DNA of 46,202 nucleotides from assembly GCA_902592655.1 (NCBI GenBank), contig CACJFE010000007.1, forward strand, positions 1-46,202, written 5' to 3'. The notes below the pieces were generated by a model that was given only the letters and a program-made list of their open reading frames with translations, was not told where the DNA came from and ran no database searches. Source of the stretch: an uncultured Pelagibacteraceae bacterium (GTDB lineage Bacteria > Pseudomonadota > Alphaproteobacteria > Pelagibacterales > Pelagibacteraceae). Shown piece by piece: positions 30,551 through 38,765 of the stretch. Every line of letters begins with the position of its first letter. The stretch's first letter is position 1. Position numbers and translations under genes: made by a program.

Positions 30551-31396
30551 ATGGAAATCGTAACTACAATTGCACCCGTATGCCTTGCCATAATAATGTT
30601 CGGTTTAGGTCTTGGCTTAACGATAGGGGATTTTACAAGGGTCTTAAAAAATCCAAGAGACTTCCTAGTGGGTTTTTTTTGTCAGGTTATTTTGCTTCCA
30701 ATAATTGCTTTTATTTTAATTAATATTATTTCACTTCCACCAGAAATAGCTTTAGGAGTTATGGTAATAGCTGCAGCACCAGGAGGAGTAACCTCAAATA
30801 TTCTTACTAAGTTTGCCGATGGAGATGTTGCTCTATCAGTCAGTTTGACAGCGATTGTCAGTTTATTAAGTATTTTGATTGTTCCATTTATAGTCTTTAA
30901 TTCAGCTGCATTTTTAGGGATTGAAACAGCAAAAAATATATCAATGCTTAATATAGCATTGAAAATGTTTTTTGTAGTAACTGTTCCTGTTATTTTTGGA
31001 ATGATTGTTAGAAGTCTAATGACTAATTTTATTATTTCTAAAACACTTATTATCCAAAGATTATCAGTAATTTTATTCTTAATAGTATTTATTGCAATTT
31101 GGGTAGAGGAATGGGACAGAATTATTTCTTACATTGCCAGAGCAGGTTTAATAGCTTTCATTTTGAATATGACTATGATTTTTGTTGGATATTATATTGC
31201 AAAATTCTGGACATCAGGAATTGCGCAAAGAAAATGCATTTCATTGGAATGTGGCTTACAAAACGGAACTTTAGCAGTGTTTGTTACAACACAATTATTT
31301 GATGACATTGTGTTTATGGTACCAACAGCGGCCTATGCACTAATTATGTTTTGCACCTCAATTATTTTTGTTCTCATAGTAAGAAAAATCAATTAG
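30551..31396 (+). CDS. Bile acid:sodium symporter (BASS) family transporter
   Basis: This 281-residue inner-membrane protein has about nine hydrophobic helices. It carries the BASS-family blocks MFGLGLGLTIGDFTRVLKNP, VMVIAAAPGGVTSNILTKFA, and LECGLQNGTLAVFV with the substrate and sodium-binding LECG-QN stretch. Bacterial members move organic acids, pantoate or related compounds with sodium. The substrate is not readable here. It follows a tandem winged-helix gene and precedes tRNA-Leu. Confidence 0.9.
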   Translation: MEIVTTIAPVCLAIIMFGLGLGLTIGDFTRVLKNPRDFLVGFFCQVILLPIIAFILINIISLPPEIALGVMVIAAAPGGVTSNILTKFADGDVALSVSLTAIVSLLSILIVPFIVFNSAAFLGIETAKNISMLNIALKMFFVVTVPVIFGMIVRSLMTNFIISKTLIIQRLSVILFLIVFIAIWVEEWDRIISYIARAGLIAFILNMTMIFVGYYIAKFWTSGIAQRKCISLECGLQNGTLAVFVTTQLFDDIVFMVPTAAYALIMFCTSIIFVLIVRKIN

Positions 31397-31410
31397 ATTA
31401 TCCTGAAAAA

Positions 31411-31497
31411 GGGCGAATGGTGGAACTGGTAGACGCGCCGGACTCAAAATCCGGTGGTAGCAATACCTTGAGAGTTCGAGTCTCTCTTCGCCCACCA
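31411..31497 (+). tRNA. tRNA-Leu (CAA)
   Basis: Acceptor arms GGGCGAA (31411-31417) and TTCGCCC (31487-31493) pair perfectly and are followed by discriminator A and an encoded CCA. The anticodon stem CCGGA/TCCGG closes the loop CTCAAAA with anticodon CAA, reading UUG. The T loop is GTTCGAGTC-like. A long variable arm with CAATACCTTG gives the 87-base class II length expected of tRNA-Leu. It starts 15 bases after the BASS gene and ends 4 bases before the acyl-CoA ligase ATG. Confidence 0.97.
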
Positions 31498-31501
31498 AGT
31501 T

Positions 31502-33178
31502 ATGGATATAAGTAAATTAAATAGTTTAGTTGAACTATATTTTAAAAAAAAAGAAGAAGTAGAGGGTAAAAGACCATTTTTGAAATGGCTAAAACCTGAC
31601 AAAAAAACTTATAATTGGGAAGAAGTAACTAAAAAAATTTATAAATTAACTGCAAAAATAAAATCACTAATAAAACAAGGTGACAGATGTTTAATCCTTT
31701 CTGAGAACAGACCTTATTGGTTAATGACCGATATTGCTATTATGAACGCAGGCGGTATTTCAGTTCCTATTTTTACAACTTATTCTGCAAACGATTATGA
31801 ATATATTTTAAATGATTGTAAGCCTTCGTTAATATTTGTATCAAATCAAGATCAATTCAATAAAATTAAAAAATTTATAAATAGCGATGTCAAAAAAATA
31901 ATATCTTTTGAAAAAATAGATACTGATAGTTTGTTAATAAAAAAAATTATGGACGAAGAAATAAATGAAAAAATAGTAAATAACAATTTAAAAAGGAATG
32001 AGCCTGCTTGTATAATCTATACATCTGGTACATCTGGAAATCCTAAAGGAGTTGTTTTAAGTCATGGTGGTATTCTGTCTAACTGCGAAGGTGCAGTTGA
32101 GTTACTTGAAACTTTAACAAAAAAAAAAGATCCAGTGTTTTTAACTTGGTTACCTTTATCACATTCTTATGAACACACAGTTCAATTTATACAAATTATA
32201 GTTGGGGCAAAAGTTTTTTACGCTGAAAGTTTAGAAAAACTAATTTCTAATATGGGAGTTGCAAAACCTACAATCATGACAGCCGTTCCTAGATTCTATC
32301 AAAATCTTTACACAAAAATAAATATGAATTTTGAGAAGCAATCTGGATTAAAGAGAAAACTTATAAACCAGACTTTAAATTTAGGTGTAAAAATACTTAA
32401 AAAAGAGGAATTAAAATTAAGTGACCGAATTATAAATTTCTTGTGCGAAAAATTAGTAAGAAAAAAAATAAGAAATCAATTTGGTGGTAATCTCCAGGCT
32501 TTCGTATCTGGGGGAGGGGCTTTAGATCAAAATATTGGAGAATTTTTAAATGCTGTTGGCCTACCCACACTACAAGGATACGGTCTAACAGAAGCTTCTC
32601 CAGTTGTGAGCTGTAATTTGCCAGATCTAGTCAAGGTCGAATCTGTAGGACCACCATTTAGGACTAATAAAGTTATAATAGCAGAAGATGGAGAAATTCT
32701 AATTAAGGGTGAAAACGTTATGCTGGGATATTGGAATTTGAAAGAGGAAACAGAAAAAGTAATTAAAGATGGATGGCTTCATACTGGTGACATAGGAGAA
32801 CTTGATAATAATAACTATTTAAAAATTACAGATAGAAAAAAAGATATCATTGTAAATCTTGGTGGAGATAATATTTCTCCGAGCAAAGTAGAAAATATTT
32901 TATGCTTAAATGAAAACATTAAACAATCTTTTGTTTATGGAGATAAAAAAAATTATTTAGTTGCTTTAATTGTTAGCGAAAAAGAAGTTAATAAAGAAAA
33001 AATTAAACTTATAATTGAAAATATAAATAAGAATTTAACATTAATAGAAAAAATTAAAAAATTTGTCTTAATTCACGAGGAATTCTCAATTGAAAACGGA
33101 ATGCTAACACCAACTTTAAAGTTAAAAAGAAAAGAAATAATTAAAAATTATAAACAACAACTTGAAAATCTTTATTAA
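31502..33178 (+). CDS. AMP-dependent synthetase, long-chain acyl-CoA ligase type
   Basis: The 558-residue protein activates a carboxylic acid through an acyl-adenylate and joins it to CoA. The phosphate-binding motif IIYTSGTSGNPKGVVLSH is at about 171-188. Later motifs are WLPLSHSYEH, GYGLTEASPVVS, GYWNLKEETEKVI, DGWLHTGDIGEL and ITDRKKDIIVNLGGDNISP. The form with TWLPLSHSYEH and FVSGGGALD fits long-chain fatty acid:CoA ligases of the short FadD15-like group. The C-terminal domain keeps a Lys near its end (TPTLKLKRKEI). Only 4 bases separate it from the tRNA-Leu 3' end. Confidence 0.92.
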   Translation: MDISKLNSLVELYFKKKEEVEGKRPFLKWLKPDKKTYNWEEVTKKIYKLTAKIKSLIKQGDRCLILSENRPYWLMTDIAIMNAGGISVPIFTTYSANDYEYILNDCKPSLIFVSNQDQFNKIKKFINSDVKKIISFEKIDTDSLLIKKIMDEEINEKIVNNNLKRNEPACIIYTSGTSGNPKGVVLSHGGILSNCEGAVELLETLTKKKDPVFLTWLPLSHSYEHTVQFIQIIVGAKVFYAESLEKLISNMGVAKPTIMTAVPRFYQNLYTKINMNFEKQSGLKRKLINQTLNLGVKILKKEELKLSDRIINFLCEKLVRKKIRNQFGGNLQAFVSGGGALDQNIGEFLNAVGLPTLQGYGLTEASPVVSCNLPDLVKVESVGPPFRTNKVIIAEDGEILIKGENVMLGYWNLKEETEKVIKDGWLHTGDIGELDNNNYLKITDRKKDIIVNLGGDNISPSKVENILCLNENIKQSFVYGDKKNYLVALIVSEKEVNKEKIKLIIENINKNLTLIEKIKKFVLIHEEFSIENGMLTPTLKLKRKEIIKNYKQQLENLY

Positions 33179-33278
33179 AAATTAAATTAAAATTAATTTA
33201 ATTTGCTTAAAAAAACATTGATATTGCTAACTTTTTTTAATTTTATTAATAGTTAAAAAAATAATTAATAAAATTAAA
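33179..33278. repeat. Two AT-only inverted repeats after the acyl-CoA ligase
   Basis: 33179-33204 is a palindrome of 12-base arms (AAATTAAATTAA / TTAATTTAATTT) with a 2-base centre. 33236-33250 and 33264-33278 are perfect 15-base arms (TTTAATTTTATTAAT and its complement) with a 13-base loop. No G or C lies in either stem. They occupy most of the first half of the largest intergenic gap (33179-33388). They may end acyl-CoA ligase transcription or be protein sites, although AT-rich DNA makes such repeats easier by chance. Confidence 0.6.
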
Positions 33279-33309
33279 TTTTGAATCAAATTTGCAAATT
33301 AATTTATGT

Positions 33310-33379
33310 TTGACATGAATTTTTAATTAATTAATGTAATTATTAACAAACGAATCACTAAGATTTGTTTACAAACAAG
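33310..33379 (+). promoter_or_regulatory. Candidate promoter and operator region for the Lys/Arg mini-protein
   Basis: TTGACA at 33310-33315 matches a -35 perfectly, with a weak TAATGT 16 bases later. A palindrome TTGTTT-AC-AAACAA stands at 33365-33378, directly before the ribosome site AAGGGAG. A protein bound at the palindrome could repress the small gene. The -10 is poor, so the promoter call is tentative. Confidence 0.4.
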
Positions 33380-33388
33380 GGAGAAAAG

Positions 33389-33460
33389 ATGGCTAAAAGA
33401 AGAAAAAAAGCTAAAAAGAAAACTAAAAAGAAAGCAAAAAAGAGAAGAAGAAGAAGATAG
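33389..33460 (+). CDS. 23-residue Lys/Arg polycation protein
   Basis: The frame ATG-GCT-AAA to TAG encodes 23 residues: MAKRRKKAKKKTKKKAKK followed by five Arg. Eighteen of 23 residues are Lys or Arg, with three Ala, one Thr and no acidic residue. A strong ribosome site (AAGGGAG) ends 6 bases before the ATG, and a GC-rich intrinsic terminator follows 12 bases after the stop, so it looks like a separate transcription unit. The product resembles the basic tails of histone H1-like bacterial proteins or very small ribosomal proteins, but it is not bTHX by sequence. A nucleic-acid-binding role is inferred only from charge. Confidence 0.75.
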   Translation: MAKRRKKAKKKTKKKAKKRRRRR

Positions 33461-33473
33461 TTTTCTCTTTAAC

Positions 33474-33507
33474 TAAACGCCCTTTTTATTCTGTAAAGAG
33501 GGCGTTT
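33474..33507 (+). terminator. Intrinsic terminator after the polycation gene
   Basis: ACGCCCTTT and AAAGAGGGCGT pair across a short loop with one bulged base, followed by TTTTTTATT. It ends the plus-strand mini-gene unit and lies immediately before the convergent carD stop. In the carD direction the trailing T-run is poor, so it is mainly a plus-strand terminator. Confidence 0.8.
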
Positions 33508-33508
33508 T

Positions 33509-34168
33509 TTATTGGGCCTCAGATAAATTAGCTCTTCCTAGTGCTTTGTCCATTTTCTTTTGAGCTTCATCAGCACTAACTTTCAAAACAGCCTCAAATT
33601 CTGATTTTAGTCTTTCATATGCTTTTTCAAATAACTGTCTTTCAGAGTAGGATTGATCAGCGATAATATCTGTATTTTTATTCAAGTCTTTGACCACTTC
33701 AGCTAATTCATAAATTTTTCCAGAATTTATCTTTTGATCATATTCTTGAGCCCTTCTGCTCCACATAGTTCTTTTAATTTTGGGTTTCGATTTTAAAATT
33801 GCTACGCATTTATTTATTTGATTAATAGTTGCTATGGGCCTTAATTTCGATTGTTGATTTATAGGTACTGTCAGAACTAGTTTTTCTTTTTCAACTAAAA
33901 TTTTATAAAATTGGATGTCAATCTCACCTATTGTAGCTTTTTCGATAGATGTAATTTTACCAACTCCATGTTTTGGATAAACAACATAATCTTTTAAATT
34001 ATAAACTCGCTTTTCTGTAGCCTGTTTCTTTATTTTCTTTATTTCTGGTTTTTCATCCGGACCAGTTATTGAAGTTTTTTTATCATCGACTTTAGCAGTG
34101 GATTTAAGTTTAACCTTTTTTATAATTTTCTTTTTTTTTCTTTTTTTAACTTTTTTCTTTTTCGGCAT
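33509..34168 (-). CDS. carD: CarD family transcriptional regulator
   Basis: CarD-type proteins bind RNA polymerase beta and stabilise open promoters. The 219-residue protein has a Lys-rich N-terminal tail (residues 1-25, with runs of KKKK), then the Tudor-like RNA-polymerase-interacting domain from about residue 54 (YNLKDYVVYPKHGVGKITSI) and a helical C-terminal DNA-binding domain (KIKRTMWSRRAQEYDQKI, YSERQLFEKAYERL). Its position after fdxA is a standard alphaproteobacterial pair. The basic tail of about 50 residues is an addition to the core family. Confidence 0.93.
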   Translation of the reverse strand: MPKKKKVKKRKKKKIIKKVKLKSTAKVDDKKTSITGPDEKPEIKKIKKQATEKRVYNLKDYVVYPKHGVGKITSIEKATIGEIDIQFYKILVEKEKLVLTVPINQQSKLRPIATINQINKCVAILKSKPKIKRTMWSRRAQEYDQKINSGKIYELAEVVKDLNKNTDIIADQSYSERQLFEKAYERLKSEFEAVLKVSADEAQKKMDKALGRANLSEAQ

Positions 34169-34170
34169 AT

Positions 34171-34512
34171 TTACTTACCTGGTTTTTCTGAAAAATGTTC
34201 ATTATATTTTTCCTTAATATTTTTGTATTTTTCGTGATTTTCCATAGGCTCTTTCTTTTTTGAAATATTAGGCCATATTGCAGAAAACTTTTTATTAAGC
34301 AACAACCATTTTTCTTTATCTTTTACATTTTCATCTGTATCAGCTTTTATAGCGTCAATCGGGCACTCTGGCTCGCAAACCCCACAATCTATACATTCGT
34401 CTGGATTAATAACCAACATATTTTCACCTTCATAAAAACAGTCTACGGGACATACTTCGACACAATCAGTTAATTTGCATTTAATACATTCGTCTTTAAC
34501 AATATAAGTCAT
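34171..34512 (-). CDS. fdxA: 7Fe ferredoxin FdxA
   Basis: The 113-residue protein carries a 3Fe-4S and a 4Fe-4S site. Cysteines 9, 12, 17, 21, 25 lie in [18 protein letters not shown] and 40, 43, 46, 50 in [15 protein letters not shown]. By comparison with Azotobacter ferredoxin I, Cys9/17/50 would hold the 3Fe cluster and Cys21/40/43/46 the 4Fe cluster. The C-terminal extension with [20 protein letters not shown] is typical of the alphaproteobacterial form. It overlaps the TerB-like gene by 4 bases and sits 2 bases before carD. Confidence 0.94.
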   Translation of the reverse strand: MTYIVKDECIKCKLTDCVEVCPVDCFYEGENMLVINPDECIDCGVCEPECPIDAIKADTDENVKDKEKWLLLNKKFSAIWPNISKKKEPMENHEKYKNIKEKYNEHFSEKPGK

Positions 34513-34898
34513 TTTAAATTTAATAATTTTAATTTTATCTCAGCGCACTCTTTATCAGGAAAATAAATCAAACCACAAATTCTTCTCATTAAATTAGCTT
34601 CATATTGATCTACAGAATTATCCGATATAATGACTTTCCACAAATGCTCAATAATGTCTTTTTTTACATCTAAAGTATTCTGCTTAATAATATTTGTATA
34701 ATTAAGTAATTGATTAGAATTTTTTTCAAGTAATTCGGCCTCTTTCAAGATTTCATTAGTGTCAACATTATTTAAATAAGATTTTATAAAGTCTTTAACC
34801 AAATTTTTTTCATGATCTGAGTATATCTCATCTATATTAGCAGCATGCACTAATAAAGCTGATATACCAATAACACTGTCTCTATTCAATTTGTTCAT
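34509..34898 (-). CDS. TerB-like helical protein
   Basis: This 129-residue all-helical protein begins [20 protein letters not shown] and has repeated acidic/hydrophobic helices: [19 protein letters not shown] and [19 protein letters not shown] then RRICGLIYF. The two-repeat pattern with an Asp-rich turn ([11 protein letters not shown]) matches the TerB/DjlA-like family of metal-binding helical domains. It fits exactly between the helicase stop and fdxA, where many alphaproteobacteria have an S4 RNA-binding gene. No tellurite genes are nearby, so the role here is unknown. Confidence 0.75.
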   Translation of the reverse strand: MNKLNRDSVIGISALLVHAANIDEIYSDHEKNLVKDFIKSYLNNVDTNEILKEAELLEKNSNQLLNYTNIIKQNTLDVKKDIIEHLWKVIISDNSVDQYEANLMRRICGLIYFPDKECAEIKLKLLNLK

Positions 34899-37364
34899 TT
34901 ATTTAATATTTAAAGAAAGAAGTTTATTAAATGGATTTTCTTTTTTGTCAAATCGTATTATTTTCTTTTTTATCCTTTTCTCACCTTTAAATATATAAGT
35001 ATCCACTGCTTTATCCTTTTTATAATTCATATAAATCATTAATTTATAAAAATTCTCTTTAGTGCATCCCAATAAGTTCATCATCTCAGAATTAACTTTA
35101 AACTTTTTATTTTTAGTATTCTCAATGATTTTAAGAAACAATTTCTCTAAAATATCTATCCTTACATAGAATTCTTTAAAATTTTCAAAACCACATAACA
35201 ATAAGAAGTTTTTTTCAAAATTAGAATTTACTAGGAAATTTAATCCTGATTTAGGTATCTCATTGTTATTTGTTATGCCATAAAATATATTCCATAAACT
35301 TATGCGAAATTCTACGGCTTTAGGTTTTAACATTTTTGGTAAGTATATATGATACCTTCCAATTTTAACTCCCATGCCCCACAATTTTCTTCTTTCTTCT
35401 GCAGGAATTAGTTTAACAACTCTGTCTACATCTTCTCTTTTTACAACTCCATTGCTTTCGTATAGTTGGAAAACTAAACCTCTAAGATACTGATTAGAAA
35501 TTTTATGCTTTGTTAATCTAATTAAGTCACCTAAAAGTTCATCTATAAATTTGGATAACCAATTATTTAGAAATGAGACTAATTTTGTTTTACTCTCAGT
35601 ATTTAAAGAGTCATCTGCAATTAAATCTATTTCTGGACTTAGATAATCATTCCCTTTTCTCAGCCTTGCTATTGGATTATTTTTCCAAGTTATTTCACTA
35701 ATATTATTTAGAGATATTTCTCTATCTGATATTATTTTTTTAACTCTATCTACTAATTCTTTTTCCACTCCTTTTCTCGCGGCTTTTTTTATAGATTTGA
35801 TATCAGTATCAAGAGTTTTTGGTGTAATTTCTATTACAAATTTTAGTCCCTTTAATTCACCTATTAACTGTCCATCTATATAAATTTTATTTTGCTCATT
35901 TATTTCGGTATTTAACACCAGATCCTGTTTTAAACTCCTTGAAAGTATACTTATTTTTTTATCAATAAAACTTTTTGTCAATTCGTCATGTAATTTATCA
36001 GATAACTTATCTTCGATATTTTTTGTTAGCTGAATCCAGTAATCAGAATTTTCAACCCAATTTTTTTTATTTGAAACATATGACCAGGTTCTAACGTTTG
36101 ATAATCTATGTGAGAGTAAATCTACATTACCGTGATCTTTATCTAAACCTTTAAGTTGATCTTTCATAAAAGCGCTAGGTATCTTTTTCTTTCTGGTAGA
36201 CAAAAACTGAAAAACTTTATCAATAATATTAATATGTTGTCCGTATGCTCTCTTTTCAAAATCTGGTATTTGGCAACATTCCCAAAGTAGTTCTAGGTTT
36301 TTGTGGTAAATTATATTGTTTGCCCCCTTTTTTAAAAAAAATCTTAGTACACTTTCATCAAGAGAGTCATTAGTTCTTAATAAATTTTTTTTGTTAGGTT
36401 TTAGCTCTAAAGATGTAATTAGTTTTTCAGGATTTGTAAAATCCAAATGAGGATTTCTCCAATAAATCATTTTAGTATCTGGAAGATGATGTTTTTCAAT
36501 TTTTTCTATTTCGTCCGAATTAAGTGTCTCACAATCCCCTGTCGTACCAAATCCTCCGTCATTTTTGTATCTACCAGCTCTTCCAGCAATTTGAGACATT
36601 TCTACAAGATTTAATCTTCTAGTTTTCTTTCCATCAAATTTTTTAAGATTTGAAAAATATATTTCATTGATATCCATGTTTAGGCCCATTCCAATTGCGT
36701 CAGTAGCAATTAAATAATCAACATCACCTGACTGGTATAAACCAACTTGTGAGTTTCTTGTCTTTGGACTTAAGGACCCCATGATAACAGCGGCACCCCC
36801 TTTTTGCCTTCTAACTAATTCAGCAATTGCGTAAACTTCCTCAATTGAAAATGCAATTATTGCTACTTTTCTATCTAATCTCGAAATTTTTTTAATTCCA
36901 CTATAACTTAATTTAGAGAATCGCTCTTTTTTTTCAAATTCAACATCTTTAACAAGATCGCGAATTATGTTTTCCATAATTTGCGAACCTAAAAACATCG
37001 TCATTTTTGATCCACGCATCTCTAATAATCTCTCGGTGAAAATGTGTCCTCTTTCTCTATCAGCGCACATCTGAATCTCATCTATTGCAACAAACTCTAC
37101 TTTTTTGTCTTTAGGCATAGACTCGACAGTACAAATAAAATAATTTGCAGTGCTTGGAATGATTTTTTCTTCTCCTGTGATTAGAGCAACTTTCTTTACT
37201 CCAACTTTTTTAACACATTTATCGTAAACCTCTCTGGCCAAAAGTCTTAAAGGTAAACCAAAGATACCAGTCTCGTAATCTAACATTTTTTCTATTGCTA
37301 TGTACGTCTTGCCTGTATTCGTGGGTCCCAATAAAGAGATTATTCTTTGATATTGATTTTCCAT
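34899..37364 (-). CDS. SUV3-like ATP-dependent RNA helicase
   Basis: The 821-residue superfamily 2 helicase has Walker A GPTNTGKT at 13-20, DEIQ at 95-98 (VAIDEIQMCADRERGHIFTE), a second RecA domain with TDAIGMGLNMDINEI, and motif VI QIAGRAGRY from 258. The motif set is that of mitochondrial SUV3 and its alphaproteobacterial relatives, which act in RNA turnover. The C-terminal 400 residues are a helical extension with the family block FRISLWNIFYG near the end. It heads the helicase-terB-fdxA-carD run and has a strong promoter upstream. Confidence 0.9.
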   Translation of the reverse strand: MENQYQRIISLLGPTNTGKTYIAIEKMLDYETGIFGLPLRLLAREVYDKCVKKVGVKKVALITGEEKIIPSTANYFICTVESMPKDKKVEFVAIDEIQMCADRERGHIFTERLLEMRGSKMTMFLGSQIMENIIRDLVKDVEFEKKERFSKLSYSGIKKISRLDRKVAIIAFSIEEVYAIAELVRRQKGGAAVIMGSLSPKTRNSQVGLYQSGDVDYLIATDAIGMGLNMDINEIYFSNLKKFDGKKTRRLNLVEMSQIAGRAGRYKNDGGFGTTGDCETLNSDEIEKIEKHHLPDTKMIYWRNPHLDFTNPEKLITSLELKPNKKNLLRTNDSLDESVLRFFLKKGANNIIYHKNLELLWECCQIPDFEKRAYGQHINIIDKVFQFLSTRKKKIPSAFMKDQLKGLDKDHGNVDLLSHRLSNVRTWSYVSNKKNWVENSDYWIQLTKNIEDKLSDKLHDELTKSFIDKKISILSRSLKQDLVLNTEINEQNKIYIDGQLIGELKGLKFVIEITPKTLDTDIKSIKKAARKGVEKELVDRVKKIISDREISLNNISEITWKNNPIARLRKGNDYLSPEIDLIADDSLNTESKTKLVSFLNNWLSKFIDELLGDLIRLTKHKISNQYLRGLVFQLYESNGVVKREDVDRVVKLIPAEERRKLWGMGVKIGRYHIYLPKMLKPKAVEFRISLWNIFYGITNNNEIPKSGLNFLVNSNFEKNFLLLCGFENFKEFYVRIDILEKLFLKIIENTKNKKFKVNSEMMNLLGCTKENFYKLMIYMNYKKDKAVDTYIFKGEKRIKKKIIRFDKKENPFNKLLSLNIK

Positions 37365-37423
37365 TTTTGTGTTAAATAATTTTTTTTATACTATATGTAG
37401 ATCAAAGTTGAGAACAAAATAAG

Positions 37424-37452
37424 ATTAAAACATGACCGAATCAATTTGTCAA
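37424..37452 (-). promoter_or_regulatory. Promoter of the helicase-terB-fdxA-carD operon
   Basis: On the minus strand a perfect TTGACA (37452-37447), a 17-base spacer and TTTAAT (37429-37424, 5 of 6) form a good sigma-70 promoter. The start would be about 50 bases before the helicase ATG. It is the best match in the 154-base divergent gap 37365-37518, whose plus-strand side (TTGACT at 37476 with TATAGG at 37500) is weaker. Confidence 0.6.
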
Positions 37453-37518
37453 ATGTTCCATTTTTAATATTTAAATTGACTTATAACAGTTACTCCCCGT
37501 ATAGGTAAATCTACTAAA

Positions 37519-38757
37519 ATGATACCTCGAATAAAAAAAAATATTTTAAAATTAAAAGAATCTTCAACTTTAGCTATTAATGAAAAATCTAAGAGACTTA
37601 TAAAAGAAGGTAAAAAAATTTATCAATTTGGATTTGGACAATCACCATTTCAAATTCCTAATAAAATTATTCAAACTTTAAAAGATAATGCACATAGAAA
37701 AGAATATTTACCAATTCAGGGTTTACCAAAACTTAGAGATAAAATTTCAAAATATTTACTATCAAGAACTGGTATTAAATATTCTAAAGAAAATATACTA
37801 ATAACACCAGGCTCCAAAGAGGCGATGCTATTGATGCACGTAACATTTAATGGTGAAATTATTTTGCCTGCCCCTAGTTGGGTTTCATACGAACCTCAAG
37901 CAGAGATAGGTTACAACAAAGTACACTGGCTTGAAACATTACAAATGAATAATTGGTTTCCAACTGCTCAGGAGCTTGAAAAAAAGATTAAAAAAATTGG
38001 TAAAAATAAAAAATTAATATTAATTCTTAATTCACCTAATAATCCATCTGGTGCCATTTGTAATAATTTAAAAGACTTAGCAAAGGTAGCAAAAAAATAT
38101 AAGTTGATAGTTTTATCAGACGAAATTTATACAGATCTTTCATTTGATAATAGTTACAAATCAATTTCTGAATTTTACCCAGAAGCAACATGTATAAGTG
38201 GGGGGTTAAGTAAATGGTGTGGCGCAGGTGGATGGAGACTAGGTTTTTTAGCTGTTCCAGATGGATTAAAAGAATTTATGAATAGCTTAAAATCTCTAGC
38301 GAGCGAGTCTTACTCAACAGTTAACACACCTACACAATTTGCTGCTGTTGAAGCATATGACGGTGATTATAAAGATTATAAATTAAAGGTTACAAGTATT
38401 TTAAACGCAGTAGGTACATTTGTTTATAACAATTTAAAATCTAATAAAATTTTAATTAACCCACCTCAAGGAGCATTTTATCTGATGCCAGAATTTAAAA
38501 ATAAGAAATATAAAAATTCAGCTAAACTTTGTGATGCTATATTAAGTGAAACTGGTGTAGCTTTGTTACCTGGATCAGATTTCGGTTTTAAACCAAATAA
38601 AATGTTGGCACGATTAAGTTATACTGATTTTGATGGTGTTGAATTCTTTGATAACGTTAAAGATTGTAACTCTATAGACGATGATATGGTTAAAAAGTAC
38701 GCTCCAAATGTAGTAGAAGGAGTTTTTAAATTATCAAATTGGGCCAAAAATTTATAA
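37519..38757 (+). CDS. Class I/II aminotransferase
   Basis: The 412-residue fold-I PLP enzyme has the substrate-loop region FGFGQSPFQIP, GSKEAMLLMHVTF, NSPNNPSGAICNN, SDEIYTDLSF and the PLP lysine Lys232 in SGGLSKWCGAGGWRLGF with Arg240 following. It resembles aspartate/aromatic aminotransferases of the MalY-AAT group, but the amino donor cannot be set. It stands upstream of a TAXI-TRAP transporter in the same direction, which suggests, without proving, that the imported compound is transaminated. Confidence 0.88.
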   Translation: MIPRIKKNILKLKESSTLAINEKSKRLIKEGKKIYQFGFGQSPFQIPNKIIQTLKDNAHRKEYLPIQGLPKLRDKISKYLLSRTGIKYSKENILITPGSKEAMLLMHVTFNGEIILPAPSWVSYEPQAEIGYNKVHWLETLQMNNWFPTAQELEKKIKKIGKNKKLILILNSPNNPSGAICNNLKDLAKVAKKYKLIVLSDEIYTDLSFDNSYKSISEFYPEATCISGGLSKWCGAGGWRLGFLAVPDGLKEFMNSLKSLASESYSTVNTPTQFAAVEAYDGDYKDYKLKVTSILNAVGTFVYNNLKSNKILINPPQGAFYLMPEFKNKKYKNSAKLCDAILSETGVALLPGSDFGFKPNKMLARLSYTDFDGVEFFDNVKDCNSIDDDMVKKYAPNVVEGVFKLSNWAKNL

Positions 38758-38765
38758 GATTCTCT

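Noticed and set aside
31099-31302. 67-codon plus-strand frame inside the BASS transporter gene
   Set aside because: It is an alternate frame of conserved membrane helices and has no protein-like features of its own.
34509-34898. TerB-like gene as part of a tellurite resistance or phage defence cluster
   Set aside because: No other ter genes are nearby and the gene is embedded in a core operon.
37432-37467. Eleven-codon frame MTESICQMFHF in the helicase/aminotransferase gap
   Set aside because: It overlaps the helicase promoter on the other strand, has no ribosome site, and has no following signal.
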